From positions 62,001 through 126,000 of the forward strand of contig NZ_CP019962.1 of assembly GCF_000807675.2 (NCBI RefSeq): DNA of 64,000 nucleotides, in the 5' to 3' direction. This stretch comes from Eubacterium limosum. Its GTDB lineage: Bacteria; Bacillota; Clostridia; Eubacteriales; Eubacteriaceae. The notes under the pieces are model-generated. The model did no database searches. It had not been told where the DNA came from and saw nothing but the letters and a program-made list of their open reading frames with translations. Each line of letters opens with the position of its first letter. Position 1 is the stretch's first letter. The position numbers were made by a program, and so were the translations under genes. Of this stretch, positions 25,594 to 34,102 are shown one piece after another.

Positions 25594-26091
25594 CTATTGA
25601 TTATTGACTGCGTCGATCACTGCAGCAAATTCGCTCTTAAAGGTATCCTTATCCAGTCCGATCGCGGACATGGAGTAGGTCATGTCTCCTTTCGTAAAGT
25701 ACGCAATAATAGCCTTATCGTCGGCATTTTCAGCAATATTATAGGTAATATCGTTATAGATTTCCGGGCTGTAGCTCAGCTGTTGATAACCACTGATGTC
25801 ACCCTCGGCATTCTTCTGGCTGCGGACTGTCGCTTCTGCTCCGCCGGTTTTCTGGTATCTCAGATCCACCACCTCATCACCGATAATATACATTTCCTTT
25901 AACTCAAAGCCTGAGTAAGCCGGCAGAATCGCTGGAGAATACCCGACTTTCTTCTCAATCTGATCTATCGTATCATAACGTACCATGGGATTCGGAATTT
26001 CTTCCTTCTTCTGTCCAGTATTTGAGCAGGCGGTAACCAACAGTGCTGCAAATACCAGAACGCTTAAAAATACAACTGCTTTATGTTTCAT
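25594..26091 (-). CDS. Lipoprotein (DUF4367-like)
   Basis: A 165-residue lipoprotein with lipobox VTAC (Cys at about 22). The rest resembles the DUF4367/GerS-like lipid-interacting fold: a TIDQIEKKVGYSPAILPAYS motif with GFELKE, then beta strands ending in an amphipathic helix. The start ATG 26091 has AAAGGAGG in front; an ATG 14 codons upstream overlaps the preceding gene and lacks a signal. It is 13 bp after the Ig-like gene. The function is unknown. Confidence 0.8.
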   Translation of the reverse strand: MKHKAVVFLSVLVFAALLVTACSNTGQKKEEIPNPMVRYDTIDQIEKKVGYSPAILPAYSGFELKEMYIIGDEVVDLRYQKTGGAEATVRSQKNAEGDISGYQQLSYSPEIYNDITYNIAENADDKAIIAYFTKGDMTYSMSAIGLDKDTFKSEFAAVIDAVNNQ

Positions 26092-26104
26092 TTTGCTTCC
26101 TCCT

Positions 26105-27388
26105 TTATAAATACTTTTTTCTGCGCCGGACAATCACCACAATCACAACGGCGGCGATGGCCAGCACGATAATTCCTGCTCCAATACCTACCCAGGTATA
26201 AATGGTCTGAACCGACGGCCCGATGTGCACCGTGGCCTCTGCTGTGCAGGGCTGGTAATCGTCGCTGCCGGTAAAGCTCACCTTTACTGTCTGATCTCCC
26301 TCAGCATGATTGTAGTCAAGTTTAAGCTCATCGTTTTTATACTTGATGGGCTGATTGTTATGGTCCACCAGGCTCAGTTTCAGGCTTTCCAGCACAGCGG
26401 TGTCCAGCTTCGCGCTGTTCTTATCATAGGGCACACTGTGCGGATTCTGAGTGAGCACTACCGCGCAGGGAGCAGCATCAATAATCTTGACATTGGCTGT
26501 GGCCGTGGCGGGCTGGTAACCGCTGTTACCCTGATATTTCACAGTAACGTCCTGTTTTCCCGCTGTGTGGTTATAGCTGAGCTGCAGCTCACTCAGCGTA
26601 AAACTGACATTCTTTTTAGCGCTGTCGGTGATGGTGATCTTGAGTGCATCGGCTATGGCCTTATCCATGCCTGCCTTATCATCGTGATAGGCAACCTTCG
26701 GCGTTTCTCTGGACAGAGTAATGGTAACCTTCTGCGGGTTTTCCACGGCAACCTTCGCCTCGGCCGCCGACGCTGCATACTCGGCATTTCCCTTGTACTT
26801 CACCGTAACCAGCTGTGTGCCTGCATCGCGGTTATAGCTGAGATCCAGCTCGTCTGTACTGTACTTGATATTTTCTCCGTGGCTGTTCACCACCCGCACC
26901 TCCAGCGCTTTGATGATCGCACTGTCCATGCCTGCCTTGTCTGCAAACAACTTGACCGAGGGCACACTTCCCACCAGAAGAACACTCGTGCCCTCCAGAC
27001 TGTTAATCTTGATCATGGCGGTCGCTTCACTTTCGGCATATTTCTCATTTCCTTTATAGGTTACTGTCACTTTTTGATTACCCGGGCTCCGGTTATAGCT
27101 GAGCACGATGTCCTCCCGGCTGCTGTTGATTTTCTGGCTTTTCTCATCCATGACATTGATGGCCAGGCTGTCGTAAACCATTTTGTCCAGTGTTTCCGGG
27201 CTCGCACTGTAATTCACCACCGCACCGGAGGCCTTCAGATTAATATAGGTCGACTGCGGCGGCAGCACACTGGGCATGGGCTCATTGCTCTCGGCAAAAA
27301 CAGGTCCACTCCCCCAGAGCATAAACATTGTAAAAAATACTGCCAGCAGACATTTTAAACCTCGCTGTCTTAAAATTGAGCACTTCAT
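26105..27388 (-). CDS. Surface protein with four Ig-like repeats
   Basis: A 427-residue secreted protein heading the envelope operon. The signal peptide ends VFA-ES. Four repeats of about 85 residues follow (about 45-385), each ending in a strand pair like LSYNRDAGTQLVTVKYKGN and YAASAAEAKV, a bacterial Ig-like (Big_3/MBG-type) fold; repeats 1-2 resemble each other, as do repeats 3-4. The chain ends with a membrane helix and RRRKKYL. No sortase-like TG motif is present here. Such modules usually hold a wall-spanning or adhesive function. Start ATG 27388 follows AGGAGAGG; a SAPR-type promoter lies 64 bp upstream. Confidence 0.85.
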   Translation of the reverse strand: MKCSILRQRGLKCLLAVFFTMFMLWGSGPVFAESNEPMPSVLPPQSTYINLKASGAVVNYSASPETLDKMVYDSLAINVMDEKSQKINSSREDIVLSYNRSPGNQKVTVTYKGNEKYAESEATAMIKINSLEGTSVLLVGSVPSVKLFADKAGMDSAIIKALEVRVVNSHGENIKYSTDELDLSYNRDAGTQLVTVKYKGNAEYAASAAEAKVAVENPQKVTITLSRETPKVAYHDDKAGMDKAIADALKITITDSAKKNVSFTLSELQLSYNHTAGKQDVTVKYQGNSGYQPATATANVKIIDAAPCAVVLTQNPHSVPYDKNSAKLDTAVLESLKLSLVDHNNQPIKYKNDELKLDYNHAEGDQTVKVSFTGSDDYQPCTAEATVHIGPSVQTIYTWVGIGAGIIVLAIAAVVIVVIVRRRKKYL

Positions 27389-27451
27389 TTTCCTCTCCTT
27401 TTCTGGAATAAATTGAATATTCCACTTTAATTAAAATTTTATTTCTAAAAG

Positions 27452-27485
27452 GATTATACACGATGAAGTTCCACAAAAGATCCCC
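27452..27485 (-). promoter_or_regulatory. SAPR-type promoter of the envelope operon
   Basis: Minus strand: TGGGGATCTTT (27485-27475), TGTGGAACTTC (27474-27464), 6 bp, TATAAT (27457-27452). It would drive the five genes from 27388 down to 22113. Confidence 0.75.
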
Positions 27486-27587
27486 AACCAATGCTCTCGG
27501 AGCCCCTGTCCTTCTAACTTTCTTTCAAATTAATGGTACCTCCTACAGTACCTCAGAATTATAACTCACAAATCCAAATTCATCCAC

Positions 27588-30500
27588 CTATCTTCTTCGG
27601 GCTGACACAGCCGTGAGTGCTGTAAAACCAGCCAGCAGAATCAGGGCTGCTGGTATAGAGGCCTGCTCGGATAGAATCCCCGTATGCGGGCCGTCCCCGC
27701 CAGCCTTTTTCACTGTGATAACCGCACTGGCAGTTTTCCCTCCATCCTCAGTGGCGACGGTAATGGTGGCCTTTCCGGCGGCTACGCCTGTAACCTTACC
27801 CTGACTGTCTACCTCGGCGATTTTAGAATCTGAGGATTTCCAGCTCACCTTTTTATTGGTGGCATTGGCTGGCTCGATGGCAGCTGTCAAAGTCAGGCTC
27901 TTTCCCTGAATCAGCTCTGCGCTGGTCTTATCAAGCCTGACGCCTGTCACATGCACCACTGGCTCGGGTTTATCCGAAACCAGCACTGCTCCGAAGGTTC
28001 GCAGCCTGTTTTGAGCCTCCATCTCTCTGACGATACCGCTATAAGATGCCGCAGTGGTCGCAACCACTGCTTTCTGCCCTTCCGGCTCCGGAAGATACAG
28101 GTACAGGTTAGCAGCCTCATCGGTCACTGCGTCCTTGAGGTTCAGTGTCTTTTCGCCTACCTTGCCCTCCAGACTGCCTGCATTGGCTGCGGTACCCACG
28201 GTCAGTGTGGTCTTATAGGCCCGTACCCCGGCAGTGTCCACTGGTTCGGGCGAAACGGTATTGTGCACTGCGTTCAAGCTGCCGCCATCCACTGTGATGA
28301 CCGGTTCTCCTGCGGCTGCTCTTCCCGCTGCCTTACCAGCTGACGGCAGCGTCTGTCCCTGACCGGTTGCTTCTGCCAGAATGTCATTAGTATTTCCAGA
28401 TACCCATGTGGTACCCCCGCTCACATGGATGCCGCCATTGGCGTACAGTCCGTATACATACTGGTTATTGTCGTTTTCCGCCAGCAGGTGGTGTGCACCG
28501 CCGCTGATGGTAATCTTTCCCTCTGCGCCGACTGCATAGCTGCCGCTTTTCACATCAACACTGCCGCCGCTCAGGGCTATATCACCCTTGCTGCCGATAA
28601 CAAGGGTTTCTGTATCACCCTCGTCTATTCCGGTCACCTTACCGTCGTTGATGTTAATATTGTTTCCGTACAGTCCAAACGCCCCCTTCACATTCACATT
28701 ACCACCGTTGACGGTAACACTGTCATCAGGATTTTGCGATTCGGAAAAAATAGCCGTGCTGGCTGTGCTGTGCGCTGCGATGGTACCGCTGTTAATCACA
28801 ATATTTCGCATACTTACGATGGCTCCATAGAGCTTATCCGGTGACACATCACAGCTCAGGCTTCCGCTGCCGCCAAAGGCCAGTGTGTCGATATCGCCGC
28901 TGTCTGAATAGAAGCTCGCAAATACAGCGGATTCGTTTTCCGAAACAATGCTGTTGTCGCCCCTGGTGATAAGCTCAGTATTATGATTGTTAACCCGGAT
29001 ACCACTTTGTTCAGAATGAATTTTGATATTATCAAGGGTCAATCGGCAGTATTCCGCAGTGTTGTCATCCGGCGGCGTCACATATGTCTTACCGATAACG
29101 ATGGTTTCATCGGTTTCGCTCTTCCCTGCTTTCATGGATGCAGTGCTGTTTCCGGGCGCCAGAATGTAGTGGTTCTTAAAGTAAAAGGGTGTGTGGCCGT
29201 TTTCAGAGGTAACCGCCATTTCCGGAACCGATTCTTCCATTTTGGCTTCATAGCCGTTGCTTCCTTTGATTGCCAGACCATCATAATCCGTTTCGTTTAA
29301 CGTGACACCAAAGGGATTTTGTTCAACCAGTGAAACATAAACGCACAGCTGCCCCTTGTCGTTAGTATTCATATCGCGAATACCATAAGCGCCGTTTTCC
29401 GGCGCTGCCTCATCCTCACCAAAGAAACCGGCGTTGAAAAAGAGGGACACACTGCTGTCCGCCGGCAAACCGTTCATGGTTACCAGCTCTGCCTTGACCT
29501 CGATATCGTCATCCTCGTCAATATAGCTGATGGGTTCTGGTTGGATTTTATTGCTCCCGGTAAAGATGCTGCCGCCCTTCAGATAAACTCGTGTGGGAAC
29601 TGGCTCATCGCCAAAATCGCCGCCGTAAATATCATATTTAGCCCCCTGGGCGTGGACGGTTCCTCCGGCGATGGTCACGTTGTCTTTTTCCTTATCCTTG
29701 GCATATGCCCCGCCGTGAATCCCGACTTGAGAACCTGAGGCCACGACCTGTCCACCGTTGATGGCCAGTGTATTGGTAGCGTCCAGCCCGACATAGCCAT
29801 TTTTAGCTGTTACGCTGCCTCGGTTAATGGTGATGTTTCCAATAACAGAAATTCCTGAAGTCCCATAGGACGCGCCCTTTTCAACCGCGTCGCCGATAAC
29901 CGTACCGCCGTTGATCACACAGGTACCGCCCTTTCCTTCGCCGTCCCCGGTGGAAATACCAGCGCCGGGCGCCTTACCCAAAAGGGTGCCGCCGTTGACC
30001 TCCAGGCCATTATAACAATAAACTGCTCCGGCATAAATCGGTGTATCACCGTTATCTACCTCCGCTGTGAGGCTTCCACCGTTCATTGTCAGCTTTTCCG
30101 CAAAGTGTGCGCTGATGGCGTACACCTCTTCAGCGCCGGCCTGCAGGGCTACAGCCTTTATACTCTGATCATCCACAATGGCATTGGAGGCGTGAATCTG
30201 GCCGCCCTCCATAAAAGTTCCGCCCAGCCCTAAATTTTCAAGGGCAAAGCTGCTGCCTGAGCGCAGCGTAAGTGTACCGTCGCCGTCCACAGTCAGCTTA
30301 GACGCGTTGGTACCGCCGCCCTCATCACCGATGAACAGGGCTGAGGTCTTCTCTGATTTCAGATTGCTGCTCCCTGCCAGCGTGAGGCTGAGGTTACCCT
30401 GCTGCACATATAGGGGCATTCCCTGCTGTCCCTCGCTGTCTGTGGCAATCTGCACACTGTTCAGGGTAAGCGCAAAGTTTCCATCGCCCTTAACCATAAT

Positions 30501-30740
30501 CACATCCGTGGTCACCGGTGTATCCGGCGCCATGCTGACAGTATAGCTGCCTCCCTTAATAAAGCACAATGTGCCTTTCTCGTAGGTATAACCCTCCTGG
30601 CTTCCCTCGACCACAAAGCCTTTTCCGGCCGGGGCGGCAGATGGTTCGGCGGCTTCCTCCGCCTTTGCCATAACACTGCCGCCTGCTGTGAGCAGCAGGA
30701 ATGTGAGAATGGTGGTAAGCAAAATATGAATCCTTCTCAT
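27588..30740 (-). CDS. Large surface protein: beta-helix repeats plus Big_2 domain
   Basis: A 1050-residue exported protein. The signal peptide ends VMA-KA. Two blocks of beta-helix-like repeats (about 40-400 and 530-860) are built from units such as GDGTLTLRSGSSF, TINRGSVTAKNG and ISGGAHHLL, comparable with the carbohydrate-binding-domain repeats of the 13235 protein; a beta domain lies between them. A Big_2 Ig-like domain follows (about 925-1010, IAEVDSQGKVTGVAAGKATI). The end is GDGPHTGIL, a membrane helix and ARRR. It is probably an adhesin or glycan-binding protein; the ligand is unknown. The start ATG 30740 follows GAAGGGAG. No clear terminator is visible in the 100 bp after the stop. 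Confidence 0.85.
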   Translation of the reverse strand: MRRIHILLTTILTFLLLTAGGSVMAKAEEAAEPSAAPAGKGFVVEGSQEGYTYEKGTLCFIKGGSYTVSMAPDTPVTTDVIMVKGDGNFALTLNSVQIATDSEGQQGMPLYVQQGNLSLTLAGSSNLKSEKTSALFIGDEGGGTNASKLTVDGDGTLTLRSGSSFALENLGLGGTFMEGGQIHASNAIVDDQSIKAVALQAGAEEVYAISAHFAEKLTMNGGSLTAEVDNGDTPIYAGAVYCYNGLEVNGGTLLGKAPGAGISTGDGEGKGGTCVINGGTVIGDAVEKGASYGTSGISVIGNITINRGSVTAKNGYVGLDATNTLAINGGQVVASGSQVGIHGGAYAKDKEKDNVTIAGGTVHAQGAKYDIYGGDFGDEPVPTRVYLKGGSIFTGSNKIQPEPISYIDEDDDIEVKAELVTMNGLPADSSVSLFFNAGFFGEDEAAPENGAYGIRDMNTNDKGQLCVYVSLVEQNPFGVTLNETDYDGLAIKGSNGYEAKMEESVPEMAVTSENGHTPFYFKNHYILAPGNSTASMKAGKSETDETIVIGKTYVTPPDDNTAEYCRLTLDNIKIHSEQSGIRVNNHNTELITRGDNSIVSENESAVFASFYSDSGDIDTLAFGGSGSLSCDVSPDKLYGAIVSMRNIVINSGTIAAHSTASTAIFSESQNPDDSVTVNGGNVNVKGAFGLYGNNININDGKVTGIDEGDTETLVIGSKGDIALSGGSVDVKSGSYAVGAEGKITISGGAHHLLAENDNNQYVYGLYANGGIHVSGGTTWVSGNTNDILAEATGQGQTLPSAGKAAGRAAAGEPVITVDGGSLNAVHNTVSPEPVDTAGVRAYKTTLTVGTAANAGSLEGKVGEKTLNLKDAVTDEAANLYLYLPEPEGQKAVVATTAASYSGIVREMEAQNRLRTFGAVLVSDKPEPVVHVTGVRLDKTSAELIQGKSLTLTAAIEPANATNKKVSWKSSDSKIAEVDSQGKVTGVAAGKATITVATEDGGKTASAVITVKKAGGDGPHTGILSEQASIPAALILLAGFTALTAVSARRR

Positions 30741-30786
30741 TTTGATTGCTCCCTTCTTTTTGTATCTTTATATCATTTCTTACCCT

Positions 30787-30820
30787 ATCTTACACCCCAG
30801 AGTACAACAAAAGAACAACA
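30787..30820 (-). promoter_or_regulatory. SAPR-type promoter of the 1050-residue surface protein
   Basis: Minus strand: TGTTGTTCTTT (30820-30810), TGTTGTACTCT (30809-30799), 6 bp, TAAGAT (30792-30787). Confidence 0.75.
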
Positions 30821-30847
30821 AAACCCGGCTTTACTCAATTTTGGAGC

Positions 30848-30890
30848 AAATAAAAATCCGCGGCGTCGTATTTCGCGGCACCGCGGGATT
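30848..30890 (-). terminator. Terminator of the alpha/beta hydrolase gene
   Basis: The outer stem AATCCGCGG (30855-30863) with CCGCGGGATT (30881-30890), one bulge, is followed on the minus strand by five T. Confidence 0.75.
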
Positions 30891-30902
30891 CGCTATCCAT
30901 TC

Positions 30903-31709
30903 TTATCCCAGACGGTATTCAATCCATGACAGAGCGTCCTCGATGACCTCGTCTCGGATATACTCGTTAAAAATTTCATGGCAGGCATTGCCATAGATTT
31001 TCATCTGCTTGTCCTCAGAGGGAATATCCGCAAGGAAATCCTTTGTATCCTTCGGTGACACCAGGGCATCCTTCTCGCCGTGCAGCAAAAGCACCGGATA
31101 GCTGAAGGTTTTGTTGTCCATGAGCCATCGCAGGCCCTCAGCGATGCTCTGGCAGAGACCGGCAGTAAAAAATTTGCCGTTTAAAGGGTCCTTCCCATAA
31201 GCCTCTACCACGGCCGGGTCGCTGCACACGCCGTCGCCAAGCTCGTTGGGGAATTCTGTCTTCGGGTCAAGCCCCATATCCACATTGATGATGAGTCCGG
31301 TGTTGTCACGGGTCAGCCCGCCGGACAGCACGATGCCGTCCACCACATCCGGATACCTGGTACCGAATGCCGCCGCCGCGAAGCCGCCCATGCTGTGCCC
31401 GATGACATAGACTGGCAGCCCTGGATTTTCTTCTTTGGCCAGCTCAACAATAAAGTTGGTGTCATCGATGATTTCATCCTTATTTGTGTAGAAATAGCGG
31501 TCCCCGGACGATTTTCCGTGGCCTCTGTGGTCAAAACGATACACCTTAAAATCACGGGCAGTAAATTTGCCGGTGATGTAGTCGTACCGGCCCTGATGCT
31601 CGCAGAGACCGTGTACGAAGACCACGACCGCCTTGCATACCTCTGGGGTATCCACGGTCATTACCAGCTCCATGCCGTCAAAGGACGCAACGGTTAATTC
31701 TTTTCTCAT
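30903..31709 (-). CDS. Alpha/beta hydrolase, monoacylglycerol-lipase-like
   Basis: A 268-residue cytoplasmic serine hydrolase of the Hydrolase_4/lysophospholipase group. It has the oxyanion segment VFVHGLCEHQGRYD, FDHRGHGKSSG, the nucleophile elbow GHSMGG (Ser at about 110), the acid in LHGEKDALV and the catalytic His in GNACHE. The family cleaves acyl groups from monoacylglycerols or lysophospholipids. The start ATG 31709 follows AAAGGAGG. It is a single gene with a strong housekeeping promoter and a terminator, so it is not part of the SAPR set. Confidence 0.9.
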   Translation of the reverse strand: MRKELTVASFDGMELVMTVDTPEVCKAVVVFVHGLCEHQGRYDYITGKFTARDFKVYRFDHRGHGKSSGDRYFYTNKDEIIDDTNFIVELAKEENPGLPVYVIGHSMGGFAAAAFGTRYPDVVDGIVLSGGLTRDNTGLIINVDMGLDPKTEFPNELGDGVCSDPAVVEAYGKDPLNGKFFTAGLCQSIAEGLRWLMDNKTFSYPVLLLHGEKDALVSPKDTKDFLADIPSEDKQMKIYGNACHEIFNEYIRDEVIEDALSWIEYRLG

Positions 31710-31752
31710 GATATTCCTCCTTTAGGACTGAGTGACGTTTGCATTTAGTTTT

Positions 31753-31781
31753 ATTGTAAGGGGAAATTGCCTCAATGTCAA
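31753..31781 (-). promoter_or_regulatory. Housekeeping promoter of the hydrolase gene
   Basis: Minus strand: TTGACA (31781-31776), 17 bp, TACAAT (31758-31753). It shows what a normal -35/-10 promoter looks like in this region, in contrast to the repeat-type promoters. Confidence 0.85.
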
Positions 31782-31821
31782 CACTTTCAAATTTGTCTTT
31801 AAGGAATTCCACAGGGCCTAC

Positions 31822-31857
31822 AAAAAAGATCGGCGCAAAATTGCACCGATCTTTTTA
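31822..31857 (-). terminator. Terminator of the cupin-PocR two-component genes
   Basis: A 16-bp stem with one mismatch (31823-31838 with 31841-31856), with a T run on the minus strand. Confidence 0.85.
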
Positions 31858-32541
31858 ACGTTTCTTTTCACAAAAGGCTGCCGGCGTCATGCCGATATGC
31901 TGTTTGAAATATTTATAAAAATTATTAAGGCTTTCATACCCTGTCATCAGGGCCGCCTCCTTGACGCTGGCCTCACCGCTCTCCAAGAGTCCCATAGCTT
32001 TCTCGATCCGCACTTTATGGACATAGGTCATGACAGTGCTATCCATATACTTTTTAAAAAGCCTGGCGATCTGGCTGGGCGTTGAATAAGAAATATCCGC
32101 CAGGGTGGTCAGGTCAATTTTCTCAGCGTAGTGGCTGTGAATATACTCCAAAACACCATTGACTGTGGCACTTCCTGTAAACTGCCAGCCGATGGCCCGG
32201 TTCAGCGCTTCCATGAACTGCTCGTACTGGATAGGCTTGAGCAGAATATCCTTTGCCCCGAGCCGCAGCGCCTGCTGGGCATAGCTGAAGGACTCGAAAG
32301 CTGTGATGATAATAAAATCAGTCTCACTGTCGCTTTCCTCCATCACCTCAAACCCGTTCATGATGGGCATCTGAATATCGAGGAATACCAGCCGCGGCTT
32401 TTCTTTCTCAATTAAGGCCATTGCCTCGCGGCCATCTTCAGCAGTGCCCACAATATCAATGGGCAGCTCGTTCTTCTTTATAAAAAATGTGAGAATTTCG
32501 GACACAGCTGGTTCGTCATCGACAATAATGGCTTTAATCAT
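31855..32541 (-). CDS. Response regulator with AraC-type DNA-binding domain
   Basis: A 228-residue two-component regulator. The receiver (1-120) has DDEPA, the phospho-acceptor in VFLDIQMPIM, an ITAF motif and the Lys in LLKPI. The C-terminal 100 residues are an AraC/XylS double helix-turn-helix (TPSQIARLFKKYMDS, GYESLNNFYKYFKQHIG). The start codon overlaps the last codons of the kinase gene (8 bp overlap), so translation is coupled. The likely partner is that kinase; targets may be the serine/glycine/alanine genes upstream of it. Confidence 0.93.
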   Translation of the reverse strand: MIKAIIVDDEPAVSEILTFFIKKNELPIDIVGTAEDGREAMALIEKEKPRLVFLDIQMPIMNGFEVMEESDSETDFIIITAFESFSYAQQALRLGAKDILLKPIQYEQFMEALNRAIGWQFTGSATVNGVLEYIHSHYAEKIDLTTLADISYSTPSQIARLFKKYMDSTVMTYVHKVRIEKAMGLLESGEASVKEAALMTGYESLNNFYKYFKQHIGMTPAAFCEKKR

Positions 32542-34030
32542 GAGGTTCCTCCTTTACTGCCCGGGCCGGTATATTGACAGCCACACTGGTTTCTTCTTTT
32601 CCGGAGAGCAGCGTCATGGTAAAATCCTTTCCAAAGGCTGCGGCCAGCTTGCTGTAAATCAGTGACAAACCGTGGCCGCTTCCGCTTGTCAGGCTTCGGT
32701 TCACGCGGTTCAGGGTAATGGGGTTCATGACTGCGCCGTTGTTGCTGATAATGATATGGGCCCGTCCATCCTCCACCCAAGCCCGCAGGACCAGGCGGCG
32801 CTCTTTGACATTTCTCCCAAATCCGTGAATAAAGGCGTTTTCCGCAATGGGCTGGAGAAAATTAAAGGGGACGGCCACCCCCATGAGGGCATCATTCAGG
32901 TCATAGGTCAGGCTGAGCCCTTTGCGGTACCTGAGCTTCTGAAGGTTCAGATAATTGTTGAGATACGCCAGCTCCCTCTCAAAGGCCACAAAGCGGCAGT
33001 CTGTTTTCATGGTATACCGAAACAGGTCTGCCAGATCAATGATCCCTGAGTAAAGCCGTTCTGAGCCATCCTGCAAAGCCATGGAGGCCATGCAGTTCAG
33101 GGTATTGAACAGAAAATGATGGTTGATTTTTAGATTGGTGACCGTGTCCTGGGCGATCTGTAGATTCTGCTCGAGCATGGCTCCGTGTTTTCGGGAGCTT
33201 ATAATGGCGTTTTCCTTGGTTTCCAGCTCCCTCCGGGCATCGTCGAACACACAGTAATTAACAATGTTGTTGGCGATCTCACCCAGCAGCTTCTTGATGC
33301 TGAGGGCTGCGCTCTCCGGCATATCATACAGGCCTTCGTGCTCCTCCATTCTGGAGCCGGTCAGCAGAATAAAACCGCCGCGCACCACACCGATACACAT
33401 ATCCTCATGGATAATGGGTACGCTGTAGATTCTCAGATTCATGGGGCAGACTGTCTCTATACAGGCGGTATCTTCGGAAAAGGTACAGCTTTCCATACAG
33501 GCACAGGTTTCCGGATGCTTTTCGGGGTCGCAGTGTTTTTTGCAGAACGCCGGAAAATGGGGGGTCTGGAGCACCACCTGCCAATCCGAATCAAAGATGG
33601 TCAGTGGCAGGTTCAAGGGCTCAATAAGCGGCCCTCTCAGGCTCTCCACTGCTGCGTACAGAGCGTTCTTCCCGCTGCTGTCCATGCCCTTCATCTCCCG
33701 CATACTGATCTCTCGGGCCCCGCTGACAGGGTTCGACACCAGCAGCTCACAGATGGGTTCGTCTGTATCATTGATAGTCTCATGGGTACTGCCTGCTTCC
33801 ATATACAGCATAGCCCCCTGAGAGCAGCGTTTCCGCTCCCCATCAATCACATAAATCCCCTCGCCGCTCAAAATATAGACCAGCTGCTCCTGCCCATAAT
33901 GCACATGCTCGACCTGGTGCTTTCCAGGCAGGATTACTGTCCGCCCAATATTCATGGACTGCCTTGGATTGTTCTCCTCATGGATATGCTGCCACTCCAC
34001 ATAACCCCATTCTGTCTCCTGTATTTTCAT
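32534..34030 (-). CDS. Cupin-PocR sensor histidine kinase (LytS-type)
   Basis: A 498-residue soluble kinase. Residues 10-105 are a cupin (PGKHQVEHVHYGQEQLVYIL, MEAGSTHETIND), which usually binds a metal or small ligand. Residues 120-240 are a PocR domain (LNLPLTIFDSDWQVVLQTPH, a run of Cys including CKKHC and CACMESC, IGVVRGGFIL), known to sense small organic molecules in PocR-type regulators. The transmitter follows, with the His in INHHFLFNTLN (about 305), then an ATPase domain with NAFIHGF and GSGHGLSLIYSKL. There are no membrane helices, so it reads a cytoplasmic signal. The start ATG 34030 follows AGGGG; a TATAAT box with extended TG is at 34057-34052. The fusion of a cupin with PocR is unusual. 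Confidence 0.88.
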   Translation of the reverse strand: MKIQETEWGYVEWQHIHEENNPRQSMNIGRTVILPGKHQVEHVHYGQEQLVYILSGEGIYVIDGERKRCSQGAMLYMEAGSTHETINDTDEPICELLVSNPVSGAREISMREMKGMDSSGKNALYAAVESLRGPLIEPLNLPLTIFDSDWQVVLQTPHFPAFCKKHCDPEKHPETCACMESCTFSEDTACIETVCPMNLRIYSVPIIHEDMCIGVVRGGFILLTGSRMEEHEGLYDMPESAALSIKKLLGEIANNIVNYCVFDDARRELETKENAIISSRKHGAMLEQNLQIAQDTVTNLKINHHFLFNTLNCMASMALQDGSERLYSGIIDLADLFRYTMKTDCRFVAFERELAYLNNYLNLQKLRYRKGLSLTYDLNDALMGVAVPFNFLQPIAENAFIHGFGRNVKERRLVLRAWVEDGRAHIIISNNGAVMNPITLNRVNRSLTSGSGHGLSLIYSKLAAAFGKDFTMTLLSGKEETSVAVNIPARAVKEEPHD

Positions 34031-34060
34031 ATCGCCACCCCTGTTTTTTTCATTATATCA

Positions 34061-34095
34061 CAAAAACTTCCAGAACAGCGGCCTGGAAGTTTTTG
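34061..34095 (-). terminator. Terminator of the AGCS symporter gene
   Basis: CAAAAACTTCCAG (34061-34073) pairs perfectly with CTGGAAGTTTTTG (34083-34095). It reaches up to the -10 box of the kinase gene. Confidence 0.85.
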
Positions 34096-34102
34096 CAGCG
34101 GA

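Noticed and set aside
26225-27358. 377-codon plus-strand frame
   Set aside because: Antisense to the Ig-like repeat protein; the apparent repeats only mirror the real repeats on the other strand.
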